NCBI GenBank assembly: GCA_017429345.1
Contig: JAFRPB010000230.1
Location: forward strand, 1-38,581
DNA: 38,581 nucleotides
Source of the DNA: Clostridia bacterium
GTDB lineage: Bacteria; Bacillota; Clostridia; Oscillospirales; Acutalibacteraceae
Direction: 5' to 3'
In this document: positions 1 to 7,534 of the stretch, in pieces
Layout: each line of letters opens with the position of its first letter
How positions within the stretch are numbered: the stretch's first letter is position 1
Notes under the pieces: generated by a model
Databases searched by the model: none
Seen by the model: the letters and a program-made list of their open reading frames with translations, nothing else
What the model was told of the DNA's origin: nothing
Made by a program: the position numbers and the translations under genes

Positions 1-152
1 CGGATTGCGCAGTAGATTTTTTCGTCAGATTGTACAGATTCTCCGCAGGCAACCTGACGGTTGGCAAGGAGAAGATGTGCAATATGACGGAACAAAGATC
101 AAGCAAGACGCGCATTCGTATTTGTGCGGTGTTGCCCTAAGAAGGTTCAGCA

Positions 153-422
153 ATGAGCGACGAAGAAAAAAAGGTTCCGGAAATGACAGACGCGGATATG
201 GAACGCGTCAGCGGCGGCGGCGATCCCGACGACGAGTGGATCATCGTGAATCCCCACACGCCGGAAGAACTGCACGGTCCTGAAAATGTTGACCGGAAGA
301 ATTCATGTCCTTCGACATACATGAATCATAAGCATTATCCTTCCTCAAAGGTGCCGCCCGACAAGTTCGGATTTATGCTTTGCGATCTGTGCAACAAATG
401 GTTCCCGCCGACATATATGTGA
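153..422 (+). CDS. Double-glycine leader peptide, RiPP/bacteriocin-like precursor (89 aa)
   Basis: An 89-residue ORF with an acidic N-terminus and the motif EMTDADMERVSGGG at residues 10-23. This matches the general pattern of double-glycine leaders (acidic residues, hydrophobic spacing, V-S/A-G-G) cleaved by C39 peptidase/ABC exporters. The candidate core after Gly23 is about 66 residues and contains Cys52, His59, His61, Cys77 and Cys80, with two related TYM segments (CPSTYM and FPPTYM at the very C-terminus). The Cys/His pattern could equally be a small zinc site. An AAGG box lies 7 nt before the ATG. Genes for modification or export would have to lie left of the window, since none are seen to the right. 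A GC-rich hairpin follows directly. The family is not recognised by name; the leader motif is seen, precursor function is inferred. Confidence 0.6.
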   Translation: MSDEEKKVPEMTDADMERVSGGGDPDDEWIIVNPHTPEELHGPENVDRKNSCPSTYMNHKHYPSSKVPPDKFGFMLCDLCNKWFPPTYM

Positions 423-438
423 GATACCCCTTTTCGCG

Positions 439-469
439 CGGCGCCGCACATCTCGGATGTGCGGCGCCG
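439..469 (+). terminator. GC-rich hairpin after the small peptide gene
   Basis: A perfect 13-bp inverted repeat (439-451 with 457-469) around a 5-nt loop, starting 16 bp after the stop codon. Only a short T stretch follows, so it is either a weak intrinsic terminator or an mRNA-stabilising 3' hairpin. Confidence 0.5.
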
Positions 470-503
470 AAGTTTGTCGCAAGTGTTTTTAACAGGTTGT
501 TCG

Positions 504-600
504 GGATGAAAGGCAATAGGCGACAGGCATTAGGAAACAACCGGAGCACACAGTGTATATTTGACATGTCTATTGCCTAATGCCCAATGCCTAATGCCTT
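504..600. repeat. Dispersed palindromic element with heptamer arms, copy 1
   Basis: The left arm is three degenerate 7-mers of the GCAATAG/GCATTAG type. The right arm is four 7-mers of the ATTGCCT/AATGCCC type, roughly complementary to the left. Between them is a core containing AACAACCG, CACAG and GTATATTTGACA. The whole unit recurs in inverted orientation at about 33150-33246 with the core conserved, and one arm recurs at 38439-38468. Bases 601-708 hold no gene, only a 7-bp hairpin (663-669 with 679-685) ahead of the next promoter. Confidence 0.75.
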
Positions 601-708
601 GACCAAAGAGCGATAAATCAGAATTTGTTCACTTTAGCGGTTTAAACTAAAAAAGCGGAGATAATTCGGTAAAAAGTGCCGAATTTCGTCCGCGCAGACT
701 TTTTTCGC

Positions 709-737
709 TTGACAAACACCTCTTTTCAGCCTATTAT
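709..737 (+). promoter_or_regulatory. Sigma-A type promoter of the T-box transcript
   Basis: TTGACA (709-714), 17-bp spacer, TATTAT (732-737). The predicted start near 744 lies just ahead of stem I of the T-box leader, which fits well. Confidence 0.85.
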
Positions 738-743
738 ATCATA

Positions 744-1038
744 CATACGACAAAGGCATTGATGGAGAAGGAGTAGGGCGAAGGGCGTCCCCAGAGAGCC
801 GCCGGGTGGTGCAAGGCGGCGTCGCTCCCGTTTGAAATACATCTCCGGAGCCGCGCACCGAAACGGTTTTTCCGTCCCGATCGGGGAGAAGGACCGCGTG
901 TAGATTGCGACGGGCGCGACCGTTATATCGCACCGCGAGGCGATCCGGTTTCCGGATCGTGAAGCCGGGTGGTACCGCGACAGATAGACACATTCTGCCG
1001 CCCCGACGACCGAAAGGTCAAGGGGCGGCGGTTTTTTT
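744..1038 (+). promoter_or_regulatory. T-box riboswitch leader, probable tyrosine specifier (UAC)
   Basis: A T-box leader reads uncharged tRNA and controls termination of its own transcript. The conserved T-box bulge sequence GGGTGGTACCGCG lies at 967-979. Stem I shows the loop-E pair AGTA (772-775) opposite GAA (834-836), closed below by GGAGA (764-768) with TCTCC (842-846). In this frame the specifier triplet after GAA-A is TAC (838-840), a Tyr codon, followed by the usual purine. The acceptor-binding UGGU (970-973) would pair with an A discriminator base, which tRNA-Tyr has. A rho-independent terminator follows. No aminoacyl-tRNA synthetase or amino-acid biosynthesis gene lies downstream; the first gene is an acyl-CoA ligase at 1432, beyond 390 bp of repeats. 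The T-box call is firm; the Tyr assignment is less certain. Confidence 0.9.
995..1038 (+). terminator. T-box-controlled intrinsic terminator
   Basis: A 10-bp stem (995-1004 with 1022-1031, one G-T pair) carries an inner GACC-GAAA-GGTC hairpin and is followed by seven T residues. It is the expression platform of the T-box leader. Confidence 0.9.
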
Positions 1039-1042
1039 GTAA

Positions 1043-1410
1043 ATGAAAAATGAAGAATGAAAAATGAAAAATGAAGGACGGACTCCGTCCGTACCTGATT
1101 ATAGATGCGGGTAAACTTTATTCCAAGAAAAACTTCTGCATTCTCATTGTTCATGCTTTTCCAGGAACCACCCCTGCCGTCTATAAAATAAAAAGGCGCG
1201 AAGCGCTTTTCCGCAACTCCACTCTTCACTCTTCACCCTCCACACTTTCTATAAATTCAAGCCGTGCAGCAGCTTCCGACATTCCTCATTCCTCACTCCT
1301 CATTCCTAATTATAATCCAAGCCGCGCAGCGGCTTCCGACTTACACCTTACACCTTACACCTTATACCTCACTTCTCACTGTTCACTTGTCACATTTCAC
1401 ATTTCACTTT
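1043..1410. repeat. Composite of four heptamer arrays between T-box and acyl-CoA ligase
   Basis: No gene is seen here. Four blocks of 7-bp degenerate tandem units occur: ATGAAAA-type (about 1043-1077, 5 units), CACTCTT-type (about 1220-1247), ATTCCTC-type (about 1283-1312), and a long TTACACC-type run grading into TCACATT-type (about 1340-1410, about 10 units). Small GC-rich palindromes separate the blocks, including GGACGGACTCCGTCC near 1076 and two copies of a GCCG(T/C)GCAGC(A/G)GCTTCCGAC segment near 1261 and 1321. The ATGAAAA block is broadly complementary to the pyrimidine-rich blocks, so the unit could fold on itself. Confidence 0.8.
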
Positions 1411-1431
1411 TTCGACGAAGGAGAAAACACC

Positions 1432-3078
1432 ATGCCCATCACCGAACTACTCACAAGAAACGCGACCTACTTCAAAAACGACGTGGCGCTCGTGGAGATC
1501 AATCCCGAGGTCAAGAACGTGCCGCACGTGACCTGGCGCGAATACTCGCTGATCGAGTCCGACCGCTCGGGCGCGTTCCGCAAGCAGCTCACCTGGGGCG
1601 AGTTCGACGTGCGCGCGAACCGCTTCGCGAATCTTCTGCTGACCCGCGGCATCAAGAAGGGCGACAAGGTCGCGATTCTGATGATGAACTGCATCGAGTG
1701 GCTGCCGATCTATTTCGGCGTGCTCAAGACCGGCGCCATTGTCGTGCCGCTCAATTTCCGGTATACCGCGGAGGAGATCCGCTACTGCCTCGATCTTGCG
1801 GACGCGGACGCGCTCGTGTTCGGACCGCAGTTCATCGGCAGAGTCGAGGAGATCCTCGACAAGATCCCGAAGGTCAAGAACTGCTTCTATGTCGGCGAGG
1901 ACTGCCCCTCGTTCGCGGACAGCTACGAGAAGCTGATCGCCTACTGCTCGACGCAGGCGCCCTCCGTCTACATCACCGACGACGACGACGGCGCGATCTA
2001 TTTCTCCTCGGGCACGACGGGCTTCCCGAAGGCGATCCTGCACGCGCACCGCAGCCTTGTGCATTCGGCGACGGTGGAGCAGGCGCACCACGGGCAGACA
2101 AAGGACGACGTATTCCTCTGCATCCCGCCCCTCTACCACACCGGCGCGAAAATGCACTGGTTCGGCAGTCTCCTCTCCGGCGGCAAGGCGGTCATCCTGC
2201 GCGGCGTGAGCCCCGAATGGATCATCCGCACCGTCTCCGAGGAACGCTGCACCATCGTCTGGCTGCTCGTGCCGTGGGCGCAGGATATCCTCGACGCGAT
2301 CGACGACGGTAGAATCGTTCTGAGCGAGTACCAGCTCGACCAGTGGCGTCTGATGCACATCGGCGCGCAGCCCGTGCCGCCGACGCTGATCAAGCGCTGG
2401 AAAAAGGTCTTCCCGAAGCACGATTACGACACGAATTACGGACTGAGCGAATCCATCGGCCCCGGCTGCGTGCATCTCGGCGTTGAGAACGTGCACAAGG
2501 TCGGCGCGATCGGCGTGGCGGGCTACGGCTGGCAGGTGCGCATCGTGGACGAGAACCGGACCCCGATCGAAAGCGGCGTAGGCGAGCTCGCGGTCAAGGG
2601 TCCCGGCGTGATGAAATGCTATTATAAGGACCCGAAGGCGACCGCCGAGGTGCTTGACGGCGAAGGCTGGCTCTACACCGGCGACATGGCGGAGCGCGAC
2701 GCGGACGGTTTCATCTATCTGGTCGACCGCAAGAAGGACGTGATCATCACCGGCGGCGAGAACATCTACCCGGTACAGATCGAGGACTTCCTGCGCGCGC
2801 ACGACGCGATCAAGGACGTTGCGGTCATCGGCCTGCCGGACAAGCGCCTCGGCGAGATCACCGCGGCGATCATCGAGGTCAAGCCCGACCGGACACTGAC
2901 CGAGGAAGAGGTCAACGAGTTCTGCATGGAGCTGCCCCGCTACAAGCGCCCGCGCAGGGTCATCTTCGCGAAGGTCCCCCGCAACCCCACCGGCAAGATC
3001 GAAAAACCCGTGCTGCGCAAAATATATTGCGGCGAGAGCGTCGTCGCGCAGCAGAATGAGATAGAGTATAAGGGATAA
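1432..3078 (+). CDS. AMP-forming acyl-CoA ligase (adenylate-forming enzyme, 548 aa)
   Basis: A class I adenylate-forming enzyme that activates a carboxylic acid with ATP and transfers it to CoA. The phosphate-binding loop SSGTTGFPK is at residues 192-200, the NYGLSE motif at 335-340, YTGD at 415-418, the hinge DRKKD at 432-436, and the C-terminal catalytic lysine is Lys522 in PTGKIEK. Length is normal for fatty-acyl or aryl-CoA ligases; the substrate cannot be told. The ATG at 1432 is chosen because GAAGGAG lies 8 nt upstream, and the open frame before it runs through repeats. The gene lies downstream of a Tyr-type T-box, so an aromatic or amino-acid-derived acid is conceivable, but this is inference. 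It is probably co-transcribed with the symporter, as no strong terminator separates them. Confidence 0.88.
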   Translation: MPITELLTRNATYFKNDVALVEINPEVKNVPHVTWREYSLIESDRSGAFRKQLTWGEFDVRANRFANLLLTRGIKKGDKVAILMMNCIEWLPIYFGVLKTGAIVVPLNFRYTAEEIRYCLDLADADALVFGPQFIGRVEEILDKIPKVKNCFYVGEDCPSFADSYEKLIAYCSTQAPSVYITDDDDGAIYFSSGTTGFPKAILHAHRSLVHSATVEQAHHGQTKDDVFLCIPPLYHTGAKMHWFGSLLSGGKAVILRGVSPEWIIRTVSEERCTIVWLLVPWAQDILDAIDDGRIVLSEYQLDQWRLMHIGAQPVPPTLIKRWKKVFPKHDYDTNYGLSESIGPGCVHLGVENVHKVGAIGVAGYGWQVRIVDENRTPIESGVGELAVKGPGVMKCYYKDPKATAEVLDGEGWLYTGDMAERDADGFIYLVDRKKDVIITGGENIYPVQIEDFLRAHDAIKDVAVIGLPDKRLGEITAAIIEVKPDRTLTEEEVNEFCMELPRYKRPRRVIFAKVPRNPTGKIEKPVLRKIYCGESVVAQQNEIEYKG

Positions 3079-3107
3079 GTCCCGAGTCCCGAGTCCCGAG
3101 TCCCGAG
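3079..3107. repeat. GTCCCGA heptamer array, four perfect units
   Basis: Four exact GTCCCGA units begin at the base after the ligase stop codon. The same unit occurs five times after purA (30386-30420), 27 kb away. An imperfect hairpin (about 3136-3158) follows. Confidence 0.9.
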
Positions 3108-3158
3108 GCGAAAGACTGAAGACCAAAGCCCGGGATTCAGAGGCAACGCTTCTGAATG

Positions 3159-3262
3159 CCCCCGGATATCCGATCCCCGGATATCCGATCCCCGATATCC
3201 GATCCCCGATATCCGATCCCCGATATCCGATATCCGAAATCCGATATCCGAAATCCGCATCC
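3159..3262. repeat. CGATATC/CGATCCC heptamer array
   Basis: About 14 units of 7 bp (a few with an extra G) alternating CGATATC, CGATCCC and CGAAATC. The array fills the space just before the ribosome binding site of the symporter. Its inverse appears after the metallophosphoesterase gene (6068-6112). Confidence 0.85.
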
Positions 3263-3292
3263 TATTCCCCCACAATCAAGGAGGTAATTGAT

Positions 3293-4885
3293 ATGATCCT
3301 GACAATCGTAATGATCGTTCTGTTCTTCGGCGTAATGATCGGCGTCGGCATCAACAGCCGCCGCCACGCCACCGACGTCAACGGCTTCGTGCTCGGCGGC
3401 AGGACCGTCGGCCCGTGGCTGACCGCGTTCGCGTTCGGCACGTCCTATTTCTCGGCGGTCATCTTCATCGGCTACGCCGGGCAGTTCGGCTGGCGCTACG
3501 GCGTTTCCGCCACTTGGGCGGGCCTGGGCAACGCGTTCATCGGCTCGCTCCTTGCGTGGGTGATCCTCGGCAGACGCACGCGCATCATGACCCAGCGCAT
3601 CGACTCGAAGACCATGCCCGACTTCTTCGGCAAGCGCTTTGATTCCGACGCGCTGCGCATCGTCGCCTCGGCGATCGTGTTCATCTTCCTGATCCCCTAC
3701 ACTGCGTCGCTGTATAACGGGCTTTCCTCGCTGTTCAACATCTCGTTCAACATCCCCTACTGGGTGATCATCGTCGTCATGGCGGCGCTGACCTGCGTCT
3801 ACGTCATCGTCGGCGGCTATATGGCGACCGCGATCAACGACTTCATTCAGGGCATCATCATGCTCGTCGGCATCGTAGCGGTCATCGTCGCGGTGCTGAA
3901 GGTGAACGGCGGCTTTGTGGAGTCGCTCAACGCGCTCTCGCAGATCCCGGCGGAGGGCACGGTCAAAGCGGCGGAGGGCACGCAGGGCGTGTTCGCTTCG
4001 TTCTTCGGTCCCGACCCGCTTGCGCTGCTGTTCGTCGTGATCCTGACGAGCCTGGGCACCTGGGGCCTGCCGCAGATGGTCGGCAAGTTCTACGCGATCA
4101 AGAACGAGGAATCCATCAAAAAAGGCACGATCATCTCCACGATCTTCGCGATCATCGTCGCCGGCGGCTGCTATTTCCTCGGCGGATTCGGCAGACTCTT
4201 TGATTCCGAAGCGATCCACAACGGCGACAAGATCGTCTACGACAAGATCGTACCCGCGATGCTCTCCGCGCTGGACGGCACCGGCTTCGGCAAGATCATC
4301 ATCGGTATCGTGATCGTGCTGGTGCTCGCCGCGTCGATGTCCACGCTCTCCTCACTCGTGCTGACCTCGAGCTCCACCCTGACGCTCGATCTGATCGACC
4401 GCAAGGGCAAGCTCGGCGAAAAGAAAAAGCTGCTCGTCATGCGTCTGTTCGTTCTGTTCTTCGTGATCGTCTCGGCGGTGATCGCCATCGTCAAGGACGC
4501 GAACCCGACCTTCACCTTCATCGCGCAGATGATGGGCGTTTCGTGGGGCGCGCTCGCGGGCTCGTTCCTCGCGCCGTTCCTCTACGGCCTGTATTGGAAA
4601 AAGGCGACGAAGGCGTCCGTCTGGGCGTCCTTCGTGTGGGGCGTCGGCGTCACGCTCGTGCAGCTGCTGCAGATGTTCGGCGTGTTCACCGCCGACAAAT
4701 CCACCGTGTTCGGCTACATATTCTCCTCGTCGATCAATTCCGGCGTGGTCGCGATGCTCGGCGGCCTCGTGATCGTGCCGCTGGTGAGCCTGTTCACCCG
4801 CAAGCCCGACGCGGCGATGGTGGACGACGCTTTCGCGGGCTACGACAAGAAGGTCGAAGCCGCGCAGAAGCATTCGCTTGACTGA
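3293..4885 (+). CDS. Sodium:solute symporter (SSS family, 530 aa)
   Basis: An inner-membrane secondary transporter with about 13 hydrophobic segments along its whole length, in the style of PutP/PanF-type sodium symporters. The first helix is at residues 1-20, followed by the typical polar segment with VLGGRTVGPWLTAFAFGTSYFS. The C-terminal 30 residues are charged and cytoplasmic. The start is well supported by AAGGAGGT 7 nt before the ATG. The substrate is unknown; candidates for this family are amino acids, organic acids, sugars or vitamins. It lies 214 bp after the acyl-CoA ligase on the same strand, so import of the acid activated by that enzyme is a reasonable guess. Confidence 0.88.
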   Translation: MILTIVMIVLFFGVMIGVGINSRRHATDVNGFVLGGRTVGPWLTAFAFGTSYFSAVIFIGYAGQFGWRYGVSATWAGLGNAFIGSLLAWVILGRRTRIMTQRIDSKTMPDFFGKRFDSDALRIVASAIVFIFLIPYTASLYNGLSSLFNISFNIPYWVIIVVMAALTCVYVIVGGYMATAINDFIQGIIMLVGIVAVIVAVLKVNGGFVESLNALSQIPAEGTVKAAEGTQGVFASFFGPDPLALLFVVILTSLGTWGLPQMVGKFYAIKNEESIKKGTIISTIFAIIVAGGCYFLGGFGRLFDSEAIHNGDKIVYDKIVPAMLSALDGTGFGKIIIGIVIVLVLAASMSTLSSLVLTSSSTLTLDLIDRKGKLGEKKKLLVMRLFVLFFVIVSAVIAIVKDANPTFTFIAQMMGVSWGALAGSFLAPFLYGLYWKKATKASVWASFVWGVGVTLVQLLQMFGVFTADKSTVFGYIFSSSINSGVVAMLGGLVIVPLVSLFTRKPDAAMVDDAFAGYDKKVEAAQKHSLD

Positions 4886-4926
4886 TCCGATTTCCGATGT
4901 CCGAACTCCGATGTCCGGATTCCGGA
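4886..4926. repeat. CCGATGT-type heptamer array
   Basis: Five to six 7-mers of the form CCGATTT, CCGATGT, CCGAACT, CCGATGT, CCGGATT directly after the symporter stop codon. Related CCGACGT-CCGA pairs occur at about 6126, 7340 and 8353. Confidence 0.8.
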
Positions 4927-4946
4927 GAATAACGATCCGTAATATA

Positions 4947-5008
4947 GCAAAAGAACGGCAGATCCGCAGGTATGACCCGGATCTGCCGTTCTTTTGCTTG
5001 ATTTTTTC
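4947..5008 (+). terminator. Strong intrinsic terminator after the symporter
   Basis: A perfect 20-bp stem (4947-4966 with 4978-4997), 11-nt loop and a T-rich tail. The tail overlaps the -35 box of the next promoter. Confidence 0.9.
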
Positions 5009-5026
5009 ATACCGACGGAGTATAAT
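4998..5026 (+). promoter_or_regulatory. Promoter of the metallophosphoesterase gene
   Basis: TTGATT (4998-5003), 17-bp spacer, perfect TATAAT (5021-5026), directly abutting the upstream terminator. The 5' untranslated region would be about 75 nt. Confidence 0.85.
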
Positions 5027-5109
5027 GAAAATACAGCGTACGATTCATCTGACACTGTTGCATTCCCGGCACGCAGCCGGTCGGCATAATAAAACAAAGG
5101 AGAAAAGTC

Positions 5110-6063
5110 ATGAAAACATTCTTTATGCGATTCACCGTACTCTTCACCATGATCGCCCTCGCGTTCATCTGCACCTTCAACGGCTATGACAAGGCAGGCT
5201 CCGCCTACAGCGCGCAGGATTCCGACGCCGTTCTGATGGACGCAGCCGTCGTCGCGGATCTGCACACCAGAAGCGCGATCAACCGCGACGAGAACGCCGT
5301 TCTGACGAAGCTGTTCTCCGGCATTTCCAAGAGCGAAACGAAGCTGAACGCGCTCGTGTTCGCCGGCGACATCACCAACAACGGCACGAGAGACGAATAC
5401 CGCTGCCTTGCCGCGATCCTGAAGCGCTACAACAAGGCGGACCATCTGATCGCGGCGACCGGCAACCACGACGCCCGCGGCGACATGGACGAAGAAGACT
5501 ACGAGGAGAATATGGAATGCTACTACGCGTTCCTTTCGGTCATGGGCGTCGAGACCGACAAGCCCTACTGGTCGCAGGACGTGAACGGCTACCGTTTCAT
5601 CGTGCTCGGCTCCGAGGATGAAGAGAAAGACCGCGCATATATCACCGACGCGCAGATCGAATGGCTCGACGCGCAGCTCTCCGCAGCCGACGAGAGCGGC
5701 AAGCCCGCGTTCATCATCTGCCACCAGACCATCGACCACACCAACAACGTGGACAATTACTGGTATTACGACGGCTCGATCGGCGAGCGTTCCGACGACG
5801 TGCTGGCGGTCATCCGCAGCCACACCGACGCGGGGCTGCCCGTCGTGTTCATCAGCGGACACCTTCATTGCGGCTTCACGCAGTATTCCTTCGAGAATCC
5901 CTACCCGAACCTGTATTGTCTGAACCTGCCCTCGGGGCTGTATAACGAAGAATTCGGGCAGGGCGTCACTCTCGAGGCCTACGCCGACCGCGTGCTGATC
6001 CGCACCCGCAACTTCATCACCGGCGAGTGGATGGCGGACGAGTATACCGTGCCGCTGGCGTGA
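5110..6063 (+). CDS. Secreted calcineurin-like metallophosphoesterase (317 aa)
   Basis: A two-metal phosphoesterase with all core motifs in order: D50-L-H52, G86-D87 with N91, G118-N-H-D121, H205 in ICHQ, and G250-H-L-H253. Residues 1-24 form a hydrophobic N-terminal signal sequence with a Lys at position 2 and Arg at position 7, so the enzyme is exported or membrane-tethered. The rest has no further membrane segment and no sorting motif. An AAAGGAG box precedes the ATG. It is a single-gene unit with its own promoter and flanking repeat arrays. The substrate is unknown; extracellular nucleotides, phosphodiesters or phospholipid head groups are possible for the family. Confidence 0.85.
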   Translation: MKTFFMRFTVLFTMIALAFICTFNGYDKAGSAYSAQDSDAVLMDAAVVADLHTRSAINRDENAVLTKLFSGISKSETKLNALVFAGDITNNGTRDEYRCLAAILKRYNKADHLIAATGNHDARGDMDEEDYEENMECYYAFLSVMGVETDKPYWSQDVNGYRFIVLGSEDEEKDRAYITDAQIEWLDAQLSAADESGKPAFIICHQTIDHTNNVDNYWYYDGSIGERSDDVLAVIRSHTDAGLPVVFISGHLHCGFTQYSFENPYPNLYCLNLPSGLYNEEFGQGVTLEAYADRVLIRTRNFITGEWMADEYTVPLA

Positions 6064-6067
6064 ATTT

Positions 6068-6150
6068 TCGGGGATCGGGGATCGGATATCGGGGATCGGA
6101 TATCGGGGATCGTGAACGGTTTTTCCGACGTCCGAACTCCGACACGCTGA
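6068..6150. repeat. CGGGGAT/CGGATAT heptamer array plus CCGACGT units
   Basis: Six 7-mers alternating CGGGGAT and CGGATAT start 5 bp after the stop codon. They are the inverse of the array before the symporter. They are followed by CCGACGT-CCGAACT-CCGACAC units (about 6126-6146) of the type seen after the symporter. Confidence 0.85.
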
Positions 6151-6171
6151 TAACCGTAACAGTAATATATA

Positions 6172-6247
6172 AATGCGACGGATCCAGACATTCTGTTCGC
6201 GTTCGTCTCTGTTTTATATTGACTTTCCGATGCCGACTGATTATAAT
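6172..6247 (+). promoter_or_regulatory. Degenerate terminator fused to a promoter, cassette copy
   Basis: TTGACT (6219-6224), 17-bp spacer, TATAAT (6242-6247). The 45 bp before it resemble the hairpin at 7384-7428 (shared GACGGATCC and TCGTCTC), but the stem is degenerate here (GACG/CGTC), so termination is doubtful. The promoter serves the LRR gene at 6304. Confidence 0.8.
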
Positions 6248-6303
6248 TGACTCGGACGGCAAATAAAGCCGGGTCATATCAAAGAAACACGGAGGTTATT
6301 CAT

Positions 6304-7218
6304 ATGAGTCATGTTATTTTTAATCTTTTCCTCGTTACGATCCTCACCTTATTCGCAACATTCAACATCAATCCGTTTTCGGTGATCCAAACGCAGCCGG
6401 TCGGAGACGGCGATCCGAATACGCCGTATACTTTTTCGACCGAGCAGGATTACCTCGAGTATTATAATTATGCGAATTTTTCCGACCCGGATGATGAATG
6501 GCCGAATTATAGTATTTCCGCCCGGAAAAATGTGGTAAAAGAGGACGTCGCTGACGGTTATTACGTCACGCTTTTTAAAAACAAAACAGCTCAGATCAGA
6601 GGACTCACCGACCCGACGCAGGATGTCATTATTCCGTCGGAGATCGAAGGGTATAAAGTGACGGCGATTTATAAAATCATCAACTATCGTATGGATGAAA
6701 ACTTAGATCAAACCATTAATTCCATAAAAACAGTCGTCATTCCTTCTTCCGTTGAGTATATTATGGAAGATGCTTTTAGTGATCTTATCAATCTGAAAAG
6801 CGTTCAGTTCGGCGGCAGAGAAAAGTATATGGGGCTCGGCGCATTTTCAGATTGCCGGAATTTAACAAATATCGTTCTGCCGGATTCTCTTGAGGCGATC
6901 CCGCCTGCCGCTTTTGCCGATTGTTACGGACTGACGAAACTTACTATCGGTAAAAATGTCAACTCTATCGGGTATAACGCGTTTGTGGATTGCTTTTTCT
7001 TAAAAAGCGTTACACTCCCGGATTCAGTCGTTTCATTGGGGCAGGAATGCTTCTGCTGGTGCAAATGTCTGACTTATGTTTATATCCCCGCTTCGGCGGA
7101 AGCGATCGATTCATCGGCGTTTTTACAAAGCAACAGAGTAACGATCCACGGCGAGGCGGGCTCTTATGCCGAGACCTTTGCCCAACAGAATGGCATCCCG
7201 TTTGTTGCCGGAAAATAA
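6304..7218 (+). CDS. BspA-like leucine-rich repeat protein, small (304 aa)
   Basis: After a hydrophobic N-terminus (residues 4-20, signal-like but without an early positive charge) and an acidic Pro/Asp segment, the protein has about six LRR_5-type repeats. These follow the pattern V-I-P-x-S-V-x-x-I-x-x-x-A-F-x-x-C-x-x-L, ending in a Y-A-x-x-F-A-x-x-N-G-I-P-F capping segment typical of BspA-like proteins. The family is surface-exposed and often adhesive. No LPXTG, dockerin or anchor is seen. The ATG at 6304 follows GGAGG by 8 nt. Codons are more AT-rich than in neighbouring genes, which may indicate transfer. It is a single-gene unit with its own promoter. Confidence 0.8.
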   Translation: MSHVIFNLFLVTILTLFATFNINPFSVIQTQPVGDGDPNTPYTFSTEQDYLEYYNYANFSDPDDEWPNYSISARKNVVKEDVADGYYVTLFKNKTAQIRGLTDPTQDVIIPSEIEGYKVTAIYKIINYRMDENLDQTINSIKTVVIPSSVEYIMEDAFSDLINLKSVQFGGREKYMGLGAFSDCRNLTNIVLPDSLEAIPPAAFADCYGLTKLTIGKNVNSIGYNAFVDCFFLKSVTLPDSVVSLGQECFCWCKCLTYVYIPASAEAIDSSAFLQSNRVTIHGEAGSYAETFAQQNGIPFVAGK

Positions 7219-7282
7219 AATCACAAAAAGAAGTCATATTTCTCATGACAGTACCCCATGGTATGGATCAGTCATTTCTTTG

Positions 7283-7335
7283 GATCGCGATGTCGTGAGA
7301 TCGTGTTGCGTGAAGTTGTGAGATCGTAAACGTTT
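7283..7335. repeat. Period-8 array (inverse of CACGATTT type)
   Basis: Degenerate CGTGAGAT/CGTGAAGT units, reading as the complement of the CACGATTT arrays at 8451-8490 and 13421-13446. They lie 65 bp after the LRR gene. The segment 7310-7380 also resembles 6110-6175, so the two intergenic spaces share ancestry. Confidence 0.65.
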
Positions 7336-7383
7336 TTTTCGACGTCCGAATTTCGATAAACACAGACAAACAACACAAACATA

Positions 7384-7428
7384 AAAAAGAGACGGATCCG
7401 GCTGTTTCGTTCGGACTCGTCTCTTTTT
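7384..7428 (+). terminator. Strong intrinsic terminator
   Basis: An 11-bp stem AAAAAGAGACG (7384-7394) with its complement (7418-7428), an inner TCCG/CGGA extension and a T-run. It abuts the next promoter, as at 4947-5026. Confidence 0.9.
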
Positions 7429-7431
7429 ATA

Positions 7432-7460
7432 TTGATTTTCCGGCGTCGCCGGAGTATAAT
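7432..7460 (+). promoter_or_regulatory. Promoter of the membrane protein gene
   Basis: TTGATT (7432-7437), 17-bp GC-rich spacer containing the palindrome CCGGCGTCGCCGG, TATAAT (7455-7460). Confidence 0.85.
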
Positions 7461-7534
7461 TACGATGCAAACAACGATAAATCTGTTGTCTCCCGCAAGG
7501 GACTGACGTCTATAAAAATGATAAGGTGAACGCT

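Noticed and set aside
75..140. A 21-codon frame starting MCNMTEQRSSK upstream of the double-glycine peptide, with an AAGGAG box 3 nt before its ATG
   Set aside because: Spacing is too short for a good start, there is no family match, and it could be chance or the end of something outside the window.
1447..3126. A 559-codon open frame on the minus strand across the acyl-CoA ligase gene
   Set aside because: Its Arg/Asp/His/Val-rich low-complexity composition is the antisense shadow of a GC-rich gene; the plus-strand frame has all enzyme motifs and a ribosome binding site.
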